In this document: piece by piece, positions 16,964 through 23,982 of the stretch
Position numbering within the stretch: the first letter of the stretch is position 1
Layout: every line of letters starts with the position of its first letter
Origin: an uncultured Prevotellaceae bacterium
Lineage (GTDB): Bacteria; Bacteroidota; Bacteroidia; Bacteroidales; Bacteroidaceae
Length of the DNA stretch: 24,477 nt
Assembly (NCBI GenBank): GCA_900315105.1
Contig: OMXX01000057.1
Coordinates: 1 to 24,477, forward strand
Reading direction: 5' to 3'
Translations under genes and position numbers: made by a program
Notes under the pieces: generated by a model
Seen by the model: only the letters and a program-made list of their open reading frames with translations
Database searches by the model: none
What the model was told of the DNA's origin: nothing

Positions 16964-18922
16964 TTACCTTGTAGGTCTGATTTCTACTATCTTCCCGCTC
17001 TTATCAAACGTCATCTTGTCTATGCACACCTGACGATGGGTGCCCGGTGAAAGTTGACGTTCGCGGAAATTATTGTTGATGCGATGATAAACGATATACC
17101 ACTCATCCTTGCCCGGAATCTGGAGGACGGAGTTATGCGCCGTGCCGTAGATCTCCTTTGAAGGGTCCTGCTGTATCACGATAGGCTCTTCTGCCACGGT
17201 GATAGGACCGAGAGGTGATTTTGCTGTGCCGTAGGCAACATGATAGTTATCCGCACCTGTATCGTCAACCGACCAGAGAAAGTAGTAAGTGCCCTTGCGC
17301 TTTAATACATATGCACCCTCACGATAAGCGTAGTCTTTCAGCGTACCGCCCTTAGGAGTCAGGTTTACCTTCGTCTCCTGCTTAATGCTCGTCATGTCGT
17401 CGTTAAGCTCTGCACCAGCCATGAAACCGTTACCCCAGTAGAGGTAGTATTTCTTCGTGGCATCGTCGTAGAACACATCCACGTCAATAGCCTGTCCGCC
17501 CTTGGCATCGGCAGGACGGTCAGCATCGGTTATCACAGGATGTCCGCAGTCAACGAAAGGTCCGGTAGGGGTATCGCTTATCGCGCAACCAATCTCCTTG
17601 CGGTTGCTCTTAGGGTTATGAGCTGAGAAATAGAAATAATACTTATATCCATCCTTCTGCTTGCGCTCTATGATACATGGTGCCCATGCGTTTCCGTTAG
17701 CCCAAGCCACCTGATCACCCTTCACGTTCAGCATCTTACCCTCATCCTTCCATGAAGCAGGATCGCAGAGTGCCTTGCCCGGATTCTTAGGGTCAGCCTC
17801 GCATGAGAATACGTTGAAGTCATAGCCGCCCCAGCCAGGAGTACCGTCGGTGGTTGAGTAGATGTAGTATTTCTTCGTCAGGTTAGAGTAAAGCACCTCC
17901 GGATCTGCGTGGAAATCGGGTAGGATAGGGTTCTTCCCTGCTCCCCACTTTGCAATGAGACGGTCTTTCTCTTCCTGTGTGATAGGCATGATAGTTCCGT
18001 GACGAGGAGTGAACTGTCCGTGAGTCTTGGTATCTGCAACCCACTCAAAGGTCTTGAGGTCGGCAGACTTACAGAACTGATAATGCCCTGCACCATAGCA
18101 GTCGTACATCACCACCCACGACTTTCCGTCGAGGCTCTTACACACGCCAACACCCTCAACAGCCTTCTTGCATACCTCCACATGACCGTCAATCTTCGTC
18201 CATTGAGAGCCGTTAGGCTTGCCCGGCTCTGCTGTGAGCTGCTTTGCCGTAGCCTGGAAGATACCGCCGTGAGCCTCACTCTTATAGAAAAGGTGGTAGA
18301 GCTGGTCGGCATCGTTATACACTATGTCGCCGTCGATGGTAGCCGAACCGCTGTCGAACATATAAACAGGCTCACCCTCAAGGTCGGTGAAGTCCTTGTT
18401 CACGTATGAATAGAAAATCTTGTCGTAGTTGCATTTCCCATCGTTGGTCAGGAGAGAGTAGAACACCATGTACTTGCCTGCCTTATGGTCGTAGATGGTC
18501 TCAGGAGCCCACACGCGCGTCACGTTCTTCCATAGCTTAGGATATTTCGTTGGGAAGTTTACGGTGGAATGCGTCCAATGGATGAGGTCTGTTGACTTCA
18601 TCAGCACAATGCCACGGTTGCTTGCCCATCCGAGGTTCGACTTCATGTCCGTCACCACCATGTAGAATGTCTTGCCGTCCTCGCCACGGAGGATATGAGG
18701 GTCACGAACACATTGCGTGAGGGCAATGGAGTCGGATTTAATGACAGGCAATCCCTGATTGAGCAGCGTATAGTTGTAGCCGTCATCGCTCAGGGCATAG
18801 CAAATCTGCTCCTGTTCGGGAGCGTTACCAGTAAAATATGTGAAGAGAAAAGATACTTTCTCCTGTGCTGTGGCAGAGATAACGCCCAATGCCATAGCGA
18901 TGGTTAGTAGTTGTTTCTTCAT
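16964..18922 (-). CDS. Tandem GH43-GH43 secreted glycosidase
   Basis: The 652-residue protein has a signal peptide (about 1-20, ending SATAQ) and two five-bladed propeller domains. Domain 1 (about 22-320) shows RDPHIL (Asp74, base), TIDGDI (Asp197 or Asp199, pKa modulator) and KAVEGVGV (Glu256, acid). Domain 2 (about 330-652) shows DFHADPEVLY (Asp340), QAIDVDVFYDD (Asp480 or Asp482) and YREGAYVLK (Glu535). All three acidic catalytic positions therefore appear intact in both domains. GH43 enzymes remove arabinofuranose, xylose or galactose from plant glycans; I cannot assign the subfamilies by eye. The gene is the first of a likely minus-strand transcript running on to the 1189-residue glycosidase and GH30. 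A REP-like element begins seven bases upstream of the start codon. Confidence 0.9.
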   Translation of the reverse strand: MKKQLLTIAMALGVISATAQEKVSFLFTYFTGNAPEQEQICYALSDDGYNYTLLNQGLPVIKSDSIALTQCVRDPHILRGEDGKTFYMVVTDMKSNLGWASNRGIVLMKSTDLIHWTHSTVNFPTKYPKLWKNVTRVWAPETIYDHKAGKYMVFYSLLTNDGKCNYDKIFYSYVNKDFTDLEGEPVYMFDSGSATIDGDIVYNDADQLYHLFYKSEAHGGIFQATAKQLTAEPGKPNGSQWTKIDGHVEVCKKAVEGVGVCKSLDGKSWVVMYDCYGAGHYQFCKSADLKTFEWVADTKTHGQFTPRHGTIMPITQEEKDRLIAKWGAGKNPILPDFHADPEVLYSNLTKKYYIYSTTDGTPGWGGYDFNVFSCEADPKNPGKALCDPASWKDEGKMLNVKGDQVAWANGNAWAPCIIERKQKDGYKYYFYFSAHNPKSNRKEIGCAISDTPTGPFVDCGHPVITDADRPADAKGGQAIDVDVFYDDATKKYYLYWGNGFMAGAELNDDMTSIKQETKVNLTPKGGTLKDYAYREGAYVLKRKGTYYFLWSVDDTGADNYHVAYGTAKSPLGPITVAEEPIVIQQDPSKEIYGTAHNSVLQIPGKDEWYIVYHRINNNFRERQLSPGTHRQVCIDKMTFDKSGKIVEIRPTR

Positions 18923-18928
18923 AATAGT

Positions 18929-18967
18929 GGCCTCTCCCCCCGCCCTCTCCCGTAGAGAGGGAGCCGG
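18929..18967. repeat. REP-like element at the GH43 start
   Basis: These 39 bases are the exact reverse complement of 23943-23981. The core palindrome is CCCTCTC/GAGAGGG. It ends seven bases before the GH43 ATG and so would sit in the translation initiation region. Confidence 0.88.
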
Positions 18968-19040
18968 AGTGCGAAAGGATGATAGTTAGTTAATTTATAG
19001 TTAATTATTTAATTGTTTATATTTCGCAATTACGTGACAG

Positions 19041-19229
19041 ACGGGCTGAAAGCCCAAAAGCATATAGCATAGGGCAACGCCCTATGTACAAAGCAGTTTG
19101 TATATTCGCCCTGTAAGGGCAAAAGCCCTTCATCCGACTAATGCTTTTGCCCCTTACAGGGCGAATTTTGCAACATCCATATACCCAGGGCGATGCCTTG
19201 GGCTATGTGCTTTCGGGCTTTCAGCCCGT
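19041..19229. repeat. Nested palindromic intergenic element (ACGGGCTGAAAGCCC type)
   Basis: The 607-base gap 18923-19529 holds no gene. Outer arms ACGGGCTGAAAGCCC (19041-19055) and 19215-19229 are perfect 15-base complements. Inner arms 19104-19126 and 19143-19166 pair over 23 bases with one bulge. Between them are GGGC/GCCC hairpins. The type is familiar from Bacteroidetes genomes as a dispersed GC-rich repeat; that is from memory. It lies between divergent GH43 and SGNH genes. Long open frames through it on the plus strand are read-through of the repeat. Confidence 0.85.
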
Positions 19230-19283
19230 TTCACCGCAGGCTTTCCTCGCTTGCGCAATTTTGAGTTATTTAATTTTCTTTTG

Positions 19284-19291
19284 CAAAAATA
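19284..19291 (-). promoter_or_regulatory. Possible -7 box for the GH43 transcript
   Basis: On the minus strand TATTTTTG (19291-19284) matches TAnnTTTG and continues into GCAAA, as is common in Bacteroidetes promoters. The -33 region is poor. If used, the GH43 leader would be about 350 bases and would contain both the nested palindrome and the REP-like element. Confidence 0.3.
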
Positions 19292-19466
19292 TAAAAAAAA
19301 GAGGAAAGAAAAGCATGGAAAGCGGAAAAAAACAGCGAAAAAAGAAAAAATGAAGACAAAAGCAGGAAAAACTCTTTCCTCTATCTCTAAAGTTCGGGTT
19401 TTAATCACCATTTATCGACCGAATTATGGGATAAAACATATAAAAAATGTCAATAGGGCTCAAAGA

Positions 19467-19498
19467 TTTGTTTTTTATGAAAATAAAGATTATCTTTG
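19467..19498 (+). promoter_or_regulatory. Promoter of the SGNH hydrolase gene
   Basis: TTTG (19467-19470), a 20-base spacer and TATCTTTG (19491-19498) match the Bacteroidetes consensus at every defined base. Transcription would start near 19505, about 25 bases before the ATG. Confidence 0.75.
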
Positions 19499-19529
19499 TG
19501 GGCGATTTAATAACAACTTTATTCTACAA

Positions 19530-20192
19530 ATGAAAAAAATATTTACATTAGTTGCGATGATGGCATTTGCCATCTTTGTGTCTGCACAGACAAAGAAAGT
19601 ATCTATTCTCGGTGACTCGTATTCCACATTCCAGGGCATGAACCCTGAAGGATATGCACCATTCTATCCTAACGACAAAAACGATGTTACAAAAGTAGAA
19701 CAGACATGGTGGAGCCTCTATATCAAGGCTATGGGTTATGAACTGGAGAAGAACAACTCATGGGGTGGCACAACTATTTGCAATACTGGTTACGGAGGCA
19801 TGGATGCTACCGCCAACTCTTTCAATGCCCGTTACGAACTTCTGGGTAATCCAGACATCATCTTCGTCTTTGGTGGCACAAACGATGCATGGGCACGCTC
19901 TCCTATTGGTGAATACAAGTATGCCGACTGGACGAAAGACGACTGCAAGGCATTCCGTCCTGCCTTAGCTTGCCTTCTTGTTAATCTTCAGAAGAAATAC
20001 CCAAAGGCTAAGGTCTATGCCATTCTCAATTCTGAACTCAGGGAAGAGATCAACGAGTCCAGCCGTGAGGTCTGCAAGCACTACAACGTTCCTCTCATCG
20101 AGCTTCACGACATCGAGAAGCAGAACGGTCACCCTTCTATCAGCGGTATGAAGAGCATCTGCGAGCAACTTATTGAAGCTATCGGCAAATAA
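19530..20192 (+). CDS. Secreted SGNH/GDSL-family hydrolase
   Basis: The ATG at 19530 (MKKIFTL) is chosen because it begins a signal peptide (about 1-20, ending FVSAQ) and lies just downstream of the promoter; upstream codons in frame read through the palindromic repeat. The 220-residue protein has block I VSILGDSYS (Ser30, nucleophile), block II NNSWGG (Gly79), block III GGTND (Asn118) and block V NGHPSISGM (His201). These enzymes are carbohydrate or lipid esterases, often deacetylating glycans. Block V usually reads DxxH; here the third residue before His201 is Gln198, so the third triad member is missing at its normal place. The gene is monocistronic, with its own terminator. Proximity to the glycosidases suggests a glycan esterase, which is an inference. 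Confidence 0.88.
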   Translation: MKKIFTLVAMMAFAIFVSAQTKKVSILGDSYSTFQGMNPEGYAPFYPNDKNDVTKVEQTWWSLYIKAMGYELEKNNSWGGTTICNTGYGGMDATANSFNARYELLGNPDIIFVFGGTNDAWARSPIGEYKYADWTKDDCKAFRPALACLLVNLQKKYPKAKVYAILNSELREEINESSREVCKHYNVPLIELHDIEKQNGHPSISGMKSICEQLIEAIGK

Positions 20193-20205
20193 GGATGTAA
20201 AGATT

Positions 20206-20239
20206 TATCCCGAATATTCATTTTTGAATATTCGGGATA
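20206..20239 (+). terminator. Terminator of the SGNH hydrolase gene
   Basis: A perfect 15-bp stem (20206-20220 with 20225-20239) and a TTTT loop lie 13 bases after the stop codon, followed by TAATTTTA. The stem is AT-rich apart from CCCG/CGGG. Confidence 0.8.
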
Positions 20240-20258
20240 TAATTTTATGTGAGCTTGA

Positions 20259-20296
20259 TGACTTGCTTTAGCTTGATGAGCCTTAGCGAACAATTC
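20259..20296. repeat. Dispersed repeat, copy 2
   Basis: It has 23 bases identical to 848-870 and continued similarity after that. It lies between the two convergent terminators. Confidence 0.7.
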
Positions 20297-20349
20297 ATAT
20301 ATGGGGTGTCTGTAAAAAATATGTGTATTATGTGTACTATATGTACCCC

Positions 20350-20380
20350 AAAAAGGCTCTCGCTATCATAGCGAAAGCCT
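20350..20380 (-). terminator. Terminator of the DUF5675 gene
   Basis: On the minus strand AGGCTTTCGCTA pairs with TAGCGAGAGCCT around a TGA loop (20380-20354), with one mismatch, and is followed by a T5 run. It lies just after the DUF5675 stop codon. Confidence 0.82.
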
Positions 20381-20386
20381 CTCTGT

Positions 20387-20839
20387 CTATACATTCATAA
20401 TTATCACTTTCACACCCTCTTCGCTTTTTATCGCCTTGTAAATCAAGTCGTTTATCCGATTGAATGAATCTCGCGAAGAGACAAGACGAGGCATTACAAT
20501 TCCGTTACTGCCTCTCGGATTCACACCCACCAGAATACACCCCTGTGTATCCTTCGGATTATTGCCTGTGTGGATCATTATCCCCTTGAAATTCGGAACG
20601 TCCTCAAGGTATGGCATGTTCTGATTGAATTTCATACTCATCCTGTATCTAACGTCGTACTCCCCGCAAGGAATCGCGGTCTTGCCTTTCACCTTTTTCA
20701 CTTTCTGCAAATCGCGAAATGTAGGCTCTAACGTGTCGCATACATACACACATTGCAAGGGATTATCCTCGTAGCATACCTCCAAAGTGCCTATCGTGCA
20801 ATTTGGAAGGAAGTGTTTACGTTTTACTATAATATTCAT
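20387..20839 (-). CDS. DUF5675 family protein
   Basis: The start is ATG 20839 (MNIIVKRK); the in-frame TTG two codons upstream is less likely. The 150-residue product has no signal peptide or membrane segment. It shows the family pattern CDTLEPTFRD, KTAIPCGEYDV, VPNFKGIMIHTGN and DTQGCILVG. The arrangement IHTGN (His90) followed by QGCILVG (Cys101) recalls the His...GC active site of YkuD-type L,D-transpeptidases, but that link is only an impression. DUF5675 genes are usual in Bacteroidetes prophages and integrative elements, which fits the replication-type genes upstream. A REP-like element starts 10 bases before the ATG. Biochemical function is not known to me. Confidence 0.75.
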   Translation of the reverse strand: MNIIVKRKHFLPNCTIGTLEVCYEDNPLQCVYVCDTLEPTFRDLQKVKKVKGKTAIPCGEYDVRYRMSMKFNQNMPYLEDVPNFKGIMIHTGNNPKDTQGCILVGVNPRGSNGIVMPRLVSSRDSFNRINDLIYKAIKSEEGVKVIIMNV

Positions 20840-20848
20840 AACCAACTC

Positions 20849-21020
20849 GGCCCCCCTCCTTCTCCCCCGAGGGGGAAGTCCGATGTTAATAACATCGGAG
20901 TATGTGTCAGGAGATTTTATATAGCTTTCATCGCTATAGGGGGTATCATTAAAAAAATTAATAATTAAGGATTAATACTATCTAAAATTCCCTCCCCCTC
21001 GGGGGAGTTGGAGGGGGGCC
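20849..21020. repeat. Inverted REP-like pair between DUF3987 and DUF5675 genes
   Basis: Arms 20849-20878 and 20991-21020 are reverse complements at 27 of 30 positions. Between them is a perfect 10-bp palindrome with a one-base loop (20879-20899, TCCGATGTTA/TAACATCGGA). The right arm covers the last codons of the DUF3987 protein and encodes its LQLPRGGGN tail. The layout copies that of the 44-bp pair at 6058-6217. Confidence 0.82.
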
Positions 21021-22726
21021 AGGCATTTCTTATACATCGCCTTTCCTACCCTTTCCAGTTTACCACTTCTGACATATCTATTCAGAAGGTTTTTCACATT
21101 GGCACTCTGTCCGTTCCTCTCCCTAATCTCCTTGAACTGCTTCAAGGAAAATGTTTCAGGAAGAAGTTTCAGAATCGGCTCGGCAGTCTTTCTTCCGTCT
21201 GCGTTCTGCCTGATAAGCTGATATGCGCTTTCTATGTTTTGCTGAACGCTATGCCCGAACAAACGGCACATGGTATAATGCGCAAACTCACCAACCCATC
21301 GGGCAAAGGCAACAATCTCGGAACTTTCCTTGCCATAGAGAGCTACAAACGGAATGGCTGTTCGCATCATGAACTCACCGCAACGATGGGAAAGGTCTGC
21401 CTCGGCATCAGTCAGAAGTCCGTCATTATAGCGCACTTCCAACTCGTCAAACCAATTCTCTATCGCCTTTGTGGTCAAGGGAAGGTCGAGCAGTTGCACT
21501 TCATCGCCAAGAGCAATGTCCTTGTTATATAGCTCCAGAAGGGCATTGTCTCGCTTTCGGCATTCCTCTGCCGTTAGGAAGTTCTGCCGTGGAGGTCGGA
21601 AAGTGCGCTTTTCCGTTGGCACAAGCACAGGAATACACCTTTGCATCAAGCCGCCCTCGCGGTTGTTCTCCGAAAAGAGCCTTTCAAGCATCGCCTTCAC
21701 CGTTCCTGCCATGAGCAAGGAAATCGACATCTGAACGTGCGTATTGCAACTCGCCTCGCTCATATAGAACTGCCTGTGCATATCCATATCCCAGCCTTTT
21801 CGCAATAGTACAGTTATATCAGAATAGGCCGTTTTCGCAGCGTTGCTCAGTCCGTCAACCTCAGAGAACTGCCCCAACAGCATTCCGTTCTTGCCGAGAT
21901 TCGTTTGAAGCTCCAAAATAGAAGATTTCGATGCCGTCTCGAAAAGCCTGAGTTTCGGGTGATACTTGCTCGGTTTCTCCTTCGCATTCGCTTTCTTGTC
22001 GCGCTCCTCCTGATTAGCCTTTACCTTCTCCCATTCAAGCGCGTCATGCTGTGCAAGATTCCCCTCAATCATGTCCTTGAAGAGTGCGGAGCAGTTGCCC
22101 TTACCAGAGCCCGAACCGCCAATCACAGCCACATACGTTTGCGGACCAATCACCCTGCCATTCAGATATTGCGCCCGGAAATGACTTGCAAGAGCCGCCA
22201 TTACAGGCAGAGCCGAGAGGCACAGCATTTCCTTGAATCGCTTATCATAATTACTCACAAGCAACTCAACGAGCGGAGGCAGTTTCTCAGGCAGTTTGGG
22301 GGCATCCCAACCCTCCATGAGTTCAGCCATTTCGCGGTCATCCTCCGAAAGCGTTCCCTGCTTTGCCATGTACTGTGCCTTCGCATTGATCTCGCGCACA
22401 GCAGGAGGCATAAAGGCGGTATTATAATTGTCATAGAAATAATTGATTAGTGCCTTGCAGTCGTCATATTGCGAGTAGTTAGGCAGTTTCTCAGCCACCA
22501 CCGCAAACGCCTGTTCACGGCTCATAAGTTTAGCAAGGCCAGCAGAAAGCACCGACATGAGGTTCTTGTGCCAATTCCTTTCGCCCCACACATCGAGCGC
22601 ATCAGAATTTAGCCCTGCCTCCTTAACGCAGAGTTCAAAGGCTATGAGGTTTGCTTTTTCTTCTATCAGTTTGTTTAGGTTGCTTGCCTCCTTTGCTATC
22701 CTTGCAGCTTCCACCACCTTCACCAC
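20978..22726 (-). CDS. DUF3987 P-loop ATPase (probable replicative helicase partner of primase)
   Basis: The frame is open from 22981, but the first ~80 codons there lie opposite the conserved part of the upstream primase-like gene in another frame and do not look like protein. Family-like sequence starts near EAARIAKEASN, so I place the start at a GTG (22726 or 22723). No ATG occurs until 22558. Landmarks, numbered from the 22981 frame: DVWGERNWHKNLMS (130-143), LPNYSQYDD, LPPLVELL, Walker A GGSGSGKG (288-295, Lys294), acidic QFSEVDGL (371-378) and a winged-helix-like end (LKQFKEIRERNGQSANVKNLLNRYV). DUF3987 proteins accompany primase domains in mobile elements, often fused to them. The frame is +1 relative to the upstream gene, so this may be half of a broken or recoded fusion. 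Its C-terminal LPRGGGNFR is repeat-encoded. Confidence 0.78.
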   Translation of the reverse strand: MVKVVEAARIAKEASNLNKLIEEKANLIAFELCVKEAGLNSDALDVWGERNWHKNLMSVLSAGLAKLMSREQAFAVVAEKLPNYSQYDDCKALINYFYDNYNTAFMPPAVREINAKAQYMAKQGTLSEDDREMAELMEGWDAPKLPEKLPPLVELLVSNYDKRFKEMLCLSALPVMAALASHFRAQYLNGRVIGPQTYVAVIGGSGSGKGNCSALFKDMIEGNLAQHDALEWEKVKANQEERDKKANAKEKPSKYHPKLRLFETASKSSILELQTNLGKNGMLLGQFSEVDGLSNAAKTAYSDITVLLRKGWDMDMHRQFYMSEASCNTHVQMSISLLMAGTVKAMLERLFSENNREGGLMQRCIPVLVPTEKRTFRPPRQNFLTAEECRKRDNALLELYNKDIALGDEVQLLDLPLTTKAIENWFDELEVRYNDGLLTDAEADLSHRCGEFMMRTAIPFVALYGKESSEIVAFARWVGEFAHYTMCRLFGHSVQQNIESAYQLIRQNADGRKTAEPILKLLPETFSLKQFKEIRERNGQSANVKNLLNRYVRSGKLERVGKAMYKKCLAPLQLPRGGGNFR

Positions 22727-23306
22727 GGCTAAACAATCCCTCTGCAATGTAGAGAATGTCGGCAGAAGTAGGTGTGAAGAACACTCTGGTGATGTCTTTT
22801 GCTGCTTCGTCAAAAGGCACTCCCAACACATCAGACACTCTTTTGAGGTTTCCTTCTTGGTCAAGGGAAACGTCACGTCTGAACACAATATGCAAGCCTT
22901 TAGTCGCTGAACGCTCGCACAGCAGGAGTCCAATCTCTTCCTTTTTATCGAGGATATTTTTACTAATGTTGAGTATCTCATCTTGAATCCATTTTTCTTT
23001 TGTTACACCTTCTGGGAGTTGTTCCGGAACGCATAAGTCAATATCCATGCCCACGCTATCAGCCGGCTTTGTCGTGCCTTTCAGCGTTCCGTCCTCATTC
23101 GGATAGCATGAGTAGTTGAACTGCTCCAGAATAGTTTTATAACTCTTCTGTTCTCCGCTCCGTGTTGTGTATGTCTCGCCATTACGAGCCTTTTCCACGC
23201 ATTTCCTGTTGAAATCCGCATCACGTAGCTTGTAATACTCCGCTCTTGTCTTTATCGGGATGCAAACTTTTTTCCCATCCCTCAGTATTATTCTATTTAC
23301 TGCCAT
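22635..23306 (-). CDS. VirE_N / BT4734-like primase-type protein
   Basis: The protein is 223 residues, starting at ATG 23306 (MAVNRIIL). Residues about 50-190 match the BT4734-like N-terminal domain common in Bacteroidetes mobile elements. VGMDIDLC supplies Asp88 and Asp90, and ATKGLHIVFR supplies His139; this DxD...GxH arrangement is that of archaeo-eukaryotic primase-type catalytic cores, which is an inference from motif. After ILYIAEGLF (about 185-192) the sequence turns into a Gly/Lys-rich tail of about 30 residues with no family character, while the neighbouring +1 frame becomes protein-like. I take the tail as out-of-frame sequence. Preceding the start are two heptamers, the AT-rich palindrome and a REP-like element. 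Confidence 0.75.
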   Translation of the reverse strand: MAVNRIILRDGKKVCIPIKTRAEYYKLRDADFNRKCVEKARNGETYTTRSGEQKSYKTILEQFNYSCYPNEDGTLKGTTKPADSVGMDIDLCVPEQLPEGVTKEKWIQDEILNISKNILDKKEEIGLLLCERSATKGLHIVFRRDVSLDQEGNLKRVSDVLGVPFDEAAKDITRVFFTPTSADILYIAEGLFSRGEGGGSCKDSKGGKQPKQTDRRKSKPHSL

Positions 23307-23319
23307 TTTTCTTCTAAAG

Positions 23320-23333
23320 TTTAGTGTTTAGTC
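23320..23333. repeat. Two heptamers before the VirE_N gene
   Basis: TTTAGTG and TTTAGTC end 13 bases before the start codon, the same place as the arrays before the two neighbouring genes. Confidence 0.6.
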
Positions 23334-23336
23334 TTG

Positions 23337-23463
23337 TTGCTTTCGCCATTTAGAAAAACCAATTAAAACAAAAGAAAACAAAGTAAAACATTTTGTTTTA
23401 TTGTTGTTTTGTTTTTATATGTTTTTATTGGTTTTATCCTGTTTTTTTAGATGGCGAAAGCAA
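23337..23463. repeat. AT-rich palindromic element, copy A
   Basis: This 127-base element has 11-bp perfect terminal inverted repeats TTGCTTTCGCC/GGCGAAAGCAA and an AT-rich interior that is largely self-complementary (AAAACCAAT against ATTGGTTTT). It is closely similar to copy B at 24315-24436. No coding capacity. It lies in the gap 23307-23592, which holds no gene. Confidence 0.88.
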
Positions 23464-23501
23464 ATCCCATCACCACTCCCCTCACACGCGAGTAAGTGTA
23501 T

Positions 23502-23561
23502 CTACTCCCCCTGGAGGGGGTGAGGGGGGTGGAGCCTTCCCTTGGGGAAGGACGGGTTAGG
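23502..23561. repeat. REP-like element after the 98-aa gene
   Basis: It matches 12913-12972 at 53 of 60 positions and has the same two palindromes. It begins the leader region of the VirE_N gene, following the stop of the 98-residue gene by about 30 bases. Confidence 0.85.
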
Positions 23562-23592
23562 TCGTGTGGGGGAGAGGCCGCTGTTAGGGGTC

Positions 23593-23889
23593 TTAATACT
23601 TCTGAATCAACTCCTCGTCAAAGAGCGTATTCATCTCCCTTTGGAAGTCACTCCGTGAAGACTCGTCAGCTCTCAGTCGAATCACCACCTTGCGATACAG
23701 CCCATGAGAAGAGAGTTTCAACTGTGCCTTGCCAGTATCAACCATAGTGCGGTAGCGAGGCGCACGAGGCTCAGAGACAGCAGGGTCTTGAATTGTAACT
23801 GCGCCGTTAGTCTCAACTTTAACGTATGAGTCACCTTTTATAGGAATCAATCTCACAGGATTGATAAGCTTAAATTCTATCGATTTCAT
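23593..23889 (-). CDS. Hypothetical 98-aa protein of the mobile module
   Basis: I do not recognise a family. The product has no signal peptide or membrane segment. It opens with a beta-like stretch (SIEFKLINPVRLIPI), continues with KVETNGAVTIQDP and a basic segment (EPRAPRYRTM), and ends in a charged helical region (DESSRSDFQREMNTLFDEELIQKY). Codon use and protein-like composition, plus its place in a same-strand set of replication-type genes, support a real gene. The start ATG 23889 is preceded by two heptamers and a REP-like element, the same leader order as its neighbours. It could be an accessory DNA-binding or regulatory protein; that is a guess from context. Confidence 0.65.
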   Translation of the reverse strand: MKSIEFKLINPVRLIPIKGDSYVKVETNGAVTIQDPAVSEPRAPRYRTMVDTGKAQLKLSSHGLYRKVVIRLRADESSRSDFQREMNTLFDEELIQKY

Positions 23890-23910
23890 TGTTTTGTCTT
23901 TTTTAAATTG

Positions 23911-23981
23911 TTTAGTGTTTAGAGCACTCCCCCCATCGCCTTCCGGCTCCCTCTCTACGGGAGAGGGCGGGGGGAGAGGCC
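23911..23981. repeat. Heptamers plus REP-like element before the 98-aa gene
   Basis: TTTAGTG and TTTAGAG (23911-23924) are followed by a 39-base REP-like element (23943-23981) that is the exact reverse complement of 18929-18967. The element ends one base before the DUF3127 stop codon. Confidence 0.82.
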
Positions 23982-23982
23982 G

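Noticed and set aside
19098..19529. Long N-terminal extension of the SGNH hydrolase frame (144 extra codons)
   Set aside because: It reads through the palindromic repeat and an A-rich stretch, lacks protein character, and lies upstream of a perfect promoter; the ATG at 19530 begins a normal signal peptide.
22727..22981. First ~85 codons of the DUF3987 frame as real protein
   Set aside because: They lie opposite the conserved part of the VirE_N gene in another frame and are Cys/Lys-rich without family resemblance.
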